NCBI RefSeq assembly: GCF_947495845.1
Contig: NZ_CANMAO010000039.1
Span: 1 to 35,002 of the forward strand
DNA from: an uncultured Endozoicomonas sp.
GTDB lineage: Bacteria > Pseudomonadota > Gammaproteobacteria > Pseudomonadales > Endozoicomonadaceae
Direction: 5' to 3'
Length of the DNA: 35,002 nt
This document shows, piece after piece, positions 29,001-35,002 of the stretch (positions are counted from its first letter, which is position 1; every line of letters begins with the position of its first letter). Under the pieces are notes generated by a model. It was not told where the DNA came from, did no database searches, and was given only the letters and a program-made list of their open reading frames with translations. The translations under genes were made by a program, and so were the position numbers.

Positions 29001-32000
29001 CTGGCTCTGAATGAAACCAATTTACCGAGAGCACAAAGAGAGGGTGATCACCTTTACACTTATATTCAAAAAGCTCTGGATCACTATACGCTCACACACC
29101 CAGGCAGCGATTATGACGCCTTCAAAGGATTTGTGCGTGAGAATACACAACGCCTTGCGGGTGATAGTGGTATTCTTCAGCAAAATGCGAATGCAATAGC
29201 GGACTTAGAAGGTTTATTGGAGAATAAGGGTACGCAAACAAAGCTTGCTGAATTGCGAAGTACTCATGCCGTCAGCATCAAACACATTGATAAAAAATCG
29301 GTGTTTACAACAACCGATAGCTCAGTAAGAAGAAGTCAAGTTCCCACCGCTACATTTGTTGCCACAGCGCTGAGAGATCGTTCTGTTTTTGGCATGACCG
29401 ATTCAATCACCAGTGATTACTTGAGGACTGTATCAGCAACACCCATGGGTACCGTTTGTCAAAAATTCTATGAAGATGCCATAACATCCGCTTTAGATGG
29501 AACCAGCATCAATGCATCTCTCATAGAAAGTGATACTCAGAGTAAGCATCAGGCTTTCAGAAAGGAAGCTATTCGCCCTATTGAAGCCTTCTCGCAGCTT
29601 TTGGTACCCACAGAGCCTCAAAAAGATTCATCGTTCAAATCCCAGCTGGAAAAATTCGAAAATTATGAACAGCGCTTTACGGATCTGGCTCAGCAGGTAA
29701 AGTTCAAAGCAGACGAGACTGAGCAAAAATTAATCGAAACACTGAGCAAATCTGACCTTAATACTAACAACGTACAAATTGCCAGAAACTTATGGTCTAA
29801 CAATCAATACCCAAAATCCTGTAACCCGAACACAGATTCAGGCATCCAAAACAAGCGGGATTATGACAACCTGATGAGCGATCTATCGCAATTAAACCTA
29901 ATGTCTAACGGACTTCACTCGTTTAGTCAGAGATTTGAAACGCTAAAAGGCAGTCTGGTTCAACTGGAGTCCATAAAAGACAAATTACCGGCAGAAATTT
30001 ATACAACACATGCCGAACAAGCCAATGCAGATGTTGCCGAATTAACAGGCAATATCCTGCGCTTTGAACAGGATCTTACTAAATCATCAGCGCTGACGGT
30101 GGATCAGCGTAAGATGGATTTATTTGCAGAAGCCAAAGGTATTCAGTGGCGCGATCATCAGGAAAAGAAAATTCCCGTCGTTATGAGCGAGCTAAGTAAT
30201 GCCATAAAAAATAATGAAGACAAAAAGATCTTCGCCAAGTGGGGCGCTGGCAGTGGTAAAAGTTTATTTATGACCCTTCTGAGTGATGCCGCTCTTGAGG
30301 CTATTCCATCCAATGAAAAACGAAAGCGCAATGTTATTTGCTTTGCTCCCAAGGTCAATCTGAACCAATTGAAAGGCCCGATGAATGAGCACTTCCAATC
30401 CAAAGAGAAACAAGTACAGGAAATTAATATTCCAGACATGGCTGAACTGGATAGCCAGTGGTGGAACAACACTGAAAATCTAGATCGCATTCACCTGAAA
30501 CTCATGGGTATCAATGAAAATACGCCTTTCAATAATACAGAGATCAAAGCAGCACTGGCAGACCGTGGCATATGCATGCTCACCCATGCAGACGCTCTGA
30601 CATTGCTTTCTCTGGAAGAAAAAGTTTCTGAGCAAAGTAATGTCTCCCCGAAAATTAAAGGTAAGGTCCATGAACTGTGTGATTTTTTACGCTCCAGTGT
30701 CGTATTAGGTGATGAGTGCACTGCTGGTTGCATGCCTTATACAGACACGGCATTGAACGAAGTACAGGATCAGATGAAAGCATCTCTATCATCCTTCGGC
30801 AGAGATAAGAATACGGCTTCCGGAGATGATGAGCTAAAAGACATGGTTCGCTTATTTTCAAGCTTTTCCGCATCCGTTAAGAATTTTGTCGGTTTCTCTG
30901 CCACATCTGGGTCAACCGCAATCAGTGCTGTTCTCAGTGGCAAGGCAGAGCAAAATGAAGTGTCTAAAGCCATGAATGAGGATCTCGCTACTACCCGCTC
31001 AAGGCTATTAGACCGGTTAGGCAAAGTAGATATTGTGCTCAGCAAAGATGGCTCCGATGTCTCCAGAGTCGATACCATGCAGAAAATCATGGCGCGCAGC
31101 GGTACACAACATGGCTTTTGTGTTCTCGACACCAGCGTAGAAGGTGGTGATGAAAGCACCATTAGAAATGCCGCCAAGGATTGGACAGATGTACTGAACA
31201 ATGCCCGCTCAGAACTCGGCGATGATAAAGCATACGCAACGCAGTGGATTAACAGCAAAGGTGTGACAATGCTCCACGATGCTGATAACGAGAACTATGC
31301 GGCAGATACTGCGGTGAACTTTGGCGCCAAGGTAACAAAAGCAGATGAAAACTTTGAGTTGCTAAGACGAGATGGCGTACTCACAAGAGACCAGGGTGTT
31401 GGCTCTGATATGGGCTCCCTCACTCAAGAATTACAAACCCATACGGTACTTTACGGCGTTCTGGGTAATAGTAAATTTGGTAATTTCGATGCCCTGGAGC
31501 AATGGGAGGCTCGTGGAGACCGCGCAAACTGTGAGCCTTATAGAGCTCAGAAGGTGTCTTTAATTATTACGGAAAACGAAATTAAGGGATTAGGCCTTAC
31601 TAAGACACAACGTGAAAACCACCTGGAACTGCAGGAAAAAGCTGACCGAGCAGGTCTCAGCCTGGATGATGCCATAAGAAATCTTGATGGTGATCAACTA
31701 AACGCAATACTGCAAATCAAAAACACACCCTTGACCTTGCCACGGGCCAAAGAGGGAAAAGCCAGCAAAGATCAATACCTTGAAACGGTTAAAACCACCC
31801 TTGATAAACTAAAAGATGGGTGGTCAAAAAGCTTTAACAGTGAGATTGCAGACAAACTTTATGAATTTCATTTAACAAGAGAAGACGCTCAACTGTCGAT
31901 TAAAAACCTACTGATCGATGAAGTGGCCAAACGCTCTGTGAATGAACACGTTCAGAATGCAGAAGCAGGCATGTTCTCAGGTACGAAAGAGGGTATTATA

Positions 32001-33374
32001 AAAAATCTTTATACGAAAGAGCATCAGCTTATCAAAGAGGCGATTAAAGAAAGTAAAAGCCAGGCAATAGGTTCAACTAGGAAATCGCTTAAATCTAACG
32101 GAAACATTGATGCATTGGAATCAAAGAAATCCCTGGAAAAAGAAAAAACCAAACTATTAAAATTAACCAGAACAAACGATATGGAAACCCTGAACCAAAT
32201 CATTAAAGAAAATAAAATAGATAATTTCTTGAAGAAAAGCACTACGGATCTTGGACGTAGCAAGAGAAACGAAATCTATGCACAATTCCAAAAAGTCAAA
32301 GCAGCTGGTGCCCAATACGCCTACGACAAATCACTAGTTCAAAGTGCCGAGTCCGTTCCCAAAAAACTTGGAAATTTATTTGATAAGGTTGTGGAAAACA
32401 CTCCTCGCGCTACCTTAAAAAAAGGCACTGCCGAAACGTCCTTCAGTCAGGCAGTAAAATCAAGCAACGCCTCAAGCGATACCCAAGATATGCTTTCTGA
32501 GCTGAAGGGTGCAATAACATCCAGTAAAAATCCAGTCGTGACAATGAGTGCATCAAATAGCCATTTAGAAAACACAAAAGCAGAAATGAAAGAAGCAATA
32601 CTGAATAGGATCAGTTCATTAAAAGAAAAGGCATCAATGCTTGATAGCACCTATTCCTCTTATGCCAACTCAAATAGATTAGGAAGCAGTGTCTCAGAAA
32701 ACTTCTCAGAGAGCTTAAGTGAGTATTCGTCAGCTTTATCAAGCATAGAAAATCAGGTATCTAACGGAAATATAAGTACAGATGAATTAACAAAGATACC
32801 AAATAGAATATTTATTGCATTTCAAAACTGTAAAAACTCAATTTTCAACAGCATGTTGTTTAGAAGTGGTGCGCACATGGGCAACCCCCTGCAAAGCCAA
32901 GAGGTAACACAGGCCTTGGATTTTTTGAATTTTGAAAATGGGTATGAGCGCAGTATTACCCAAAAGGGATCTCTTATACTTTCTGATGCAAGTGAAAAAA
33001 CCGGTAATAATAAGGTAGGTAGTAGCGATGGTTACATGATTAAAGTTAAAGGCGGCATTTATGATAGTTCCGGTGGTGGCGAACGCTTTAAACTTGTTAT
33101 TGAAAATCGAGGAAAATCCCAAGAATACAAACCAGGCTTTATTGAGGAACTTGAACAGTATGCGACAGCGCTTGCCGACGCTAAAAAAAGCACTGAGCAG
33201 CTTGAAAAGGAAGCCGAAAAGATTACATTCAATGTAAGTAAGTCTATCGATGCATCAAGATCTACTTTGGACAAACAGCTTGATAGAATAAGCCAATCAT
33301 TAACCAGAAAGGCTAACGAAGAAGACAAGCTACTTAAAAGTCAAAGCAAACTGAGGATAAAGCAGGAATCCTGA
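26028..33374 (+). CDS. Giant protein with disordered acidic N-terminus and SF2 helicase/translocase-like ATPase core
   Basis: This 2448-residue protein has no signal peptide or membrane helix and is not recognised as a known family. Residues 1-700 are low-complexity, acidic and proline-rich, with LPPPPLG at 253-259 and repeated D-x-G-Y-x-S motifs (318-323, 342-347). About 700-1390 is a globular, helical region. The core at about 1385-1850 reads as an SF2 ATPase: motif I GAGSGKS 1406-1412; Ia-like VICFAPKVNL; motif II LGDEC with D1562-E1563; motif III GFSATSG (S1624-A-T); motif V TRDQGVGSDM 1786-1795; motif VI QWEARGDR 1825-1832, which fits QxxGRxxR with Ala for Gly. The remaining 600 residues are Lys/Ser-rich and helical with coiled-coil character. 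ATG 26028 lacks an SD; an in-frame stop at 25995 leaves no upstream ATG. A host-targeted or interbacterial effector is inference. Confidence 0.88.
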   Translation: MPTFHIPQPLQQKTGGVGGSGSVSPSHQPTGPEKQGSGKMGAQSVSKVDAEKKLPAAGQTATKAETAAVDLNQRSAKPLAPVKSLLSADQLKQAKSKETKLLDLADKLLKKQQDKSLVNNALEHLTSLVGAIDENQSQDELIQLLVTITEKAPPSFKIIIDDDDGQEFSLLPPDPVKLKNENIKELLLFSLSLIKDLDETEFKDYNAGQIEQDIKTTETFLEVNGQQIQASNEETDWKAQFDSYKNRKSTISLPPPPLGTSQRANYKTITPDEFLAEMENLGAQTDNPHNGTLSASPPKAAQPEVEERPNDFSIDDPDDGYHSDSEQDLKDLPSPYPSHNNDGGYGSDDDTSSTLRLKKTSPPKAGSNEGFAKEAPVIEPEPSNRGSKAAALDELADLLADDLDGTPPSRTENEDELQANEAPIVTQSRYKPITAPTPDLIPGVLDHALQPTDEIIESEVEDELPLPPPNLLTDDIKVTNALSEQPLGSDQPPASDEPLAAEQLTATTDLIPPQPDQSTGEQATVLEAAELPSFESAAQNEPVETPSPLTTTELDSGNVSPRRNVSGRKYLRPSAFSGESLNFSRVQPQKNVQTFGYQKSINLPKSVPDFIDGAASTIGEAAQANAKAVFERLKEDGQDEKILEALELIRENPKLAKQFFSTTRNWQDVRKTVMLDTDYFQSTLSGIQEVLTDNNRVRNIPVSAFLLAGLLDIQLEKSSILPHMEATYTKSKGSGERRSKFANRMASFLNKEAVCLNDYTVDAKGKEKRLSPEDAANNTRQFYRGMALESNKEGSGAELTPISDDKAHHQEYRKMLESMNYLDINWNRDGEHSDQGFLNHDHKDFILNNVLLNNTSNLRFDHRTGKTQLEIKPDHQPAVIADIRQNDQKVDVLFRGIAGYNWKLSPETLIKNPQSELPFTQLENSHDRSSVIPLQNMQKNTGEDSNGLLMVRKSGNMHLFTKSQDGSWNARPVHPGQKNGTTDQIIEGYLLLALNETNLPRAQREGDHLYTYIQKALDHYTLTHPGSDYDAFKGFVRENTQRLAGDSGILQQNANAIADLEGLLENKGTQTKLAELRSTHAVSIKHIDKKSVFTTTDSSVRRSQVPTATFVATALRDRSVFGMTDSITSDYLRTVSATPMGTVCQKFYEDAITSALDGTSINASLIESDTQSKHQAFRKEAIRPIEAFSQLLVPTEPQKDSSFKSQLEKFENYEQRFTDLAQQVKFKADETEQKLIETLSKSDLNTNNVQIARNLWSNNQYPKSCNPNTDSGIQNKRDYDNLMSDLSQLNLMSNGLHSFSQRFETLKGSLVQLESIKDKLPAEIYTTHAEQANADVAELTGNILRFEQDLTKSSALTVDQRKMDLFAEAKGIQWRDHQEKKIPVVMSELSNAIKNNEDKKIFAKWGAGSGKSLFMTLLSDAALEAIPSNEKRKRNVICFAPKVNLNQLKGPMNEHFQSKEKQVQEINIPDMAELDSQWWNNTENLDRIHLKLMGINENTPFNNTEIKAALADRGICMLTHADALTLLSLEEKVSEQSNVSPKIKGKVHELCDFLRSSVVLGDECTAGCMPYTDTALNEVQDQMKASLSSFGRDKNTASGDDELKDMVRLFSSFSASVKNFVGFSATSGSTAISAVLSGKAEQNEVSKAMNEDLATTRSRLLDRLGKVDIVLSKDGSDVSRVDTMQKIMARSGTQHGFCVLDTSVEGGDESTIRNAAKDWTDVLNNARSELGDDKAYATQWINSKGVTMLHDADNENYAADTAVNFGAKVTKADENFELLRRDGVLTRDQGVGSDMGSLTQELQTHTVLYGVLGNSKFGNFDALEQWEARGDRANCEPYRAQKVSLIITENEIKGLGLTKTQRENHLELQEKADRAGLSLDDAIRNLDGDQLNAILQIKNTPLTLPRAKEGKASKDQYLETVKTTLDKLKDGWSKSFNSEIADKLYEFHLTREDAQLSIKNLLIDEVAKRSVNEHVQNAEAGMFSGTKEGIIKNLYTKEHQLIKEAIKESKSQAIGSTRKSLKSNGNIDALESKKSLEKEKTKLLKLTRTNDMETLNQIIKENKIDNFLKKSTTDLGRSKRNEIYAQFQKVKAAGAQYAYDKSLVQSAESVPKKLGNLFDKVVENTPRATLKKGTAETSFSQAVKSSNASSDTQDMLSELKGAITSSKNPVVTMSASNSHLENTKAEMKEAILNRISSLKEKASMLDSTYSSYANSNRLGSSVSENFSESLSEYSSALSSIENQVSNGNISTDELTKIPNRIFIAFQNCKNSIFNSMLFRSGAHMGNPLQSQEVTQALDFLNFENGYERSITQKGSLILSDASEKTGNNKVGSSDGYMIKVKGGIYDSSGGGERFKLVIENRGKSQEYKPGFIEELEQYATALADAKKSTEQLEKEAEKITFNVSKSIDASRSTLDKQLDRISQSLTRKANEEDKLLKSQSKLRIKQES

Positions 33375-33563
33375 TATCAAAATGTCGTTATTGTGGGCTG
33401 GTCGTCAAAGAGAAAGCTGGCCAGATCATGAAGGACAGTGCATAGTGCTGGAGCCTAAAGCATATAGCGACTGACGAAGACGAAAATTGTTTTAGCCTGC
33501 ATTTTAAAAGTGCATTATTTATAAACTCAGATAACACACGCAAGCTTTACATTGGCGGGGGAT

Positions 33564-33992
33564 ATGAAACAGGTATTATTCTCAATAGCTCTACTTCTTC
33601 CGGTTCTTACCTTTGCCGAGTCCATGTATAAGTGGACTGATGAAAACGGTGTTGTTCACTTTTCCACCACTCCTCCTGTGGAGCAAATGGAAACTGAACT
33701 GCTGAATCAACAAAGTCCACAACTTATTTCAAACGGTGCTCCACCATCCCCCGAAGAAGCTCCTGGCTCCGATACAGAACAACCAACGTCTAGTCCGACA
33801 ATTAGCCTCTCGAATGAAGCTGAAAAAAACGCTTACTGTAGCTCTTTAAACGGCAATCTAGTCATGCTGAAAAGTACGCCGAGATTAAAAATCACCCGTG
33901 CAAACGGTGAATCTGAAGTGCTTGATGATGCAGGGCGCCAGAAAGAGGCGGCAAGAATTCAGGGGCTTTTGGATAAATTTTGCAATAATTAG
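33564..33992 (+). CDS. DUF4124-domain periplasmic protein
   Basis: This is a 142-residue exported protein. MKQVLFSIALLLPVLTFA is a signal peptide, directly followed by the DUF4124 signature SMYKWTDENGVVHFSTTPP (about 20-38). An acidic, Pro/Ser-rich disordered middle and a C-terminal helical segment with two cysteines (AYCSSLNG, DKFCNN) follow. The domain is common in gammaproteobacterial envelope proteins but its function is not established. I choose ATG 33564, which begins a clean signal peptide and has GGGGGA just upstream. A TTG at 33552 adds four residues. Confidence 0.88.
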   Translation: MKQVLFSIALLLPVLTFAESMYKWTDENGVVHFSTTPPVEQMETELLNQQSPQLISNGAPPSPEEAPGSDTEQPTSSPTISLSNEAEKNAYCSSLNGNLVMLKSTPRLKITRANGESEVLDDAGRQKEAARIQGLLDKFCNN

Positions 33993-34050
33993 TTTGTAGT
34001 GGTAGAAAAATGGCGTTGTCTGGATAACCTGTCCAAGCAATGCCACAGCA

Positions 34051-35002
34051 CTACTTCTGATAATAGTCTTTGTACTGAATCTGGAACTCCTGCCCCTTCC
34101 AATTGAACTTAATCACGTTGAAGGCTTCAATTTCATCCTCTCTATTATTCAACTTGAGGCTAGTACTTCTATCGATCCAGAAGCCCGGGTAAGCAGGCCA
34201 CTCTGTACGTACCTCGCCATAAAGCTGCAGCAGAGAAGTAAACTCATCACTTGTAGCTCTGGTCAAAAGACTCTTGCCTTCATTACAGAAGAAACGCCCG
34301 GCAGCACAGGATGAATAGACAATCGTGTATTGGTTATTTTCTGCGCCAATCACTTTCACGCTCTTAGCACCGACTCGATAGAAACTCCTTATATTTTCCC
34401 ACACTCCAGTCACTGCTAATGACCAGGCTGCTTCAGTGGTCAAACCTTGTAGTACGCTTTGATCAATAGCACCTACAGAACTCGTTTGGTCCACAATGTT
34501 CAATCTGAGATTATTTTGAGAGAGCCCACTGGCAGCTTTGCTATGTGCCCTTGTATACGAGCCTCCATACCGTAAGCCAGAAGAACTCCTCGTGGAACTA
34601 TTGGAATACTCACTTGATGTACTTCCTGATGTACTTCCTGATGTACTTCCTGATGTACTTCCTGATGAACCTCCTGATGAACCTCCTGATGTACCTCCTG
34701 ATGAACCTCCTGATGAACCTCCTGATGAACCTCCTGATGAACTTCCTGATGTACTTCCTGATGTACTTCCTGATGAACCTCCTAATAAGCCGACAGGGGG
34801 CTCACTTGGAGAGACTTCTCCTTGCGGTACTAGCCCAACATCCAAGTCAGGCAAGGGCTCTGGATCATCTACTGGAAGTGGTAATGGCATAGGCTCTGGA
34901 TCATCCACAGGCAGTGGTAATGGCGTAGGCTCTGGATCATCCACAGGCAGTGGTAATGGCGTAGGCTCTGGATCATCCACAGGCAGTGGTAATGGCGTAG
35001 GC
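34051..35002 (-). CDS. Repeat-rich protein with unrecognised C-terminal domain, partial, N-terminus beyond the right edge
   Basis: The frame stays open to the right edge, so at least 317 residues are seen and the start is outside. It opens with about four 12-residue DDPEPTPLPLPV repeats, then a short linker (DLDVGLVPQGEVSPSEPP), then about 15 tetrapeptides of GSTS/GGSS type, then a C-terminal domain of about 175 residues (SGLRYGGSYTRAH ... GQEFQIQYKDYYQK) with a Cys pair in SSCAAGRFFCNEG. I do not recognise the domain. The architecture, a Pro/acidic stalk, flexible Gly/Ser linker and compact C-terminal domain, suits a surface or periplasm-spanning protein, but the signal sequence cannot be checked. 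A GTG within the repeats at 34980 should not be taken as the real start. Confidence 0.75.
   Translation of the reverse strand, partial: PTPLPLPVDDPEPTPLPLPVDDPEPTPLPLPVDDPEPMPLPLPVDDPEPLPDLDVGLVPQGEVSPSEPPVGLLGGSSGSTSGSTSGSSSGGSSGGSSGGSSGGTSGGSSGGSSGSTSGSTSGSTSGSTSSEYSNSSTRSSSGLRYGGSYTRAHSKAASGLSQNNLRLNIVDQTSSVGAIDQSVLQGLTTEAAWSLAVTGVWENIRSFYRVGAKSVKVIGAENNQYTIVYSSCAAGRFFCNEGKSLLTRATSDEFTSLLQLYGEVRTEWPAYPGFWIDRSTSLKLNNREDEIEAFNVIKFNWKGQEFQIQYKDYYQK
34615..34783 (-). repeat. 12-bp tandem repeat encoding Gly/Ser tetrapeptides
   Basis: About 14 units of 12 bp occur in two main versions, encoding GSTS and GGSS. They form a flexible linker in the right-edge protein. Near-identity of the units predicts length variation that stays in frame. 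Confidence 0.85.
34856..35002 (-). repeat. 36-bp tandem repeat encoding DDPEPTPLPLPV
   Basis: About four copies of a 36-bp unit are visible and the array continues past the window. Each encodes an acidic, Pro-rich dodecapeptide likely to be an extended, rigid spacer. One copy has PMPLPLP and the last is shortened (PEPLPDLD). Confidence 0.88.

Overview
The window looks like a host-associated gammaproteobacterium. The ilv genes, PilU, MscS and glutathione peroxidase are typical of Oceanospirillales/Pseudomonadales relatives. The moderate AT-richness, very large exoproteins, a eukaryotic-type protein kinase, a 2448-residue effector-like protein and abundant short palindromic elements recall Endozoicomonadaceae. 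That assignment is inference; no 16S or other marker gene is present.

Layout. (1) 1-11330, minus strand: a two-partner secretion operon. A 578-residue TpsB/FhaC-type outer-membrane transporter is followed after 12 bases by a filamentous-haemagglutinin-type exoprotein of at least 3190 residues that runs off the left edge. Its distal part carries two families of 15-residue repeats and a collagen-like Gly-Pro-Thr tract. (2) 11810-14713: a YcxB-like membrane protein, a small lipoprotein gene split by an ERIC-type palindromic element, and a convergent periplasmic ACE-like M2 metallopeptidase. (3) 14777-15212: a 166-bp palindromic element, then two Fur boxes around a good sigma-70 promoter, then about 195 nt ending in a perfect intrinsic terminator; this looks like an iron-regulated small RNA (RyhB/PrrF analogue). 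(4) 15318-17900, plus strand: glutathione peroxidase, a PilU-type retraction ATPase and an MscS channel. (5) 17958-20636, minus: a Ser/Thr kinase with all catalytic residues and an internally duplicated N-terminal domain. (6) 20956-25340: branched-chain amino-acid synthesis. ilvC and its LysR activator ilvY are divergent with a palindromic operator between them; ilvIH is convergent with ilvY across a bidirectional terminator and has a roughly 300-nt hairpin-rich leader. (7) 25726-33374: a 164-bp palindromic element, then a giant protein with an acidic, proline-rich N-terminus and a central SF2 helicase/translocase-like ATPase whose motifs I, II, III, V and VI can be located. (8) 33564-35002: a DUF4124 periplasmic protein and the C-terminal part of a repeat-rich protein (DDPEPTPLPLPV 12-mers, then a Gly/Ser linker) that runs off the right edge.

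How it fits together. The ilv genes, mscS, gpx and pilU are ordinary chromosomal housekeeping. The TPS adhesin system, the kinase, the SF2-ATPase giant and the right-edge repeat protein form an accessory layer that looks aimed at surface contact or host interaction. The kinase and the giant protein share a D-x-G-Y-x-S short motif. The strongest leads are the Fur-controlled RNA, the SF2-ATPase giant, the duplicated-domain kinase, the collagen-tailed TPS exoprotein and the ERIC-split lipoprotein gene. Long plus-strand reading frames inside 354-8319 and opposite ilvC/ilvI are shadows of genes on the other strand.
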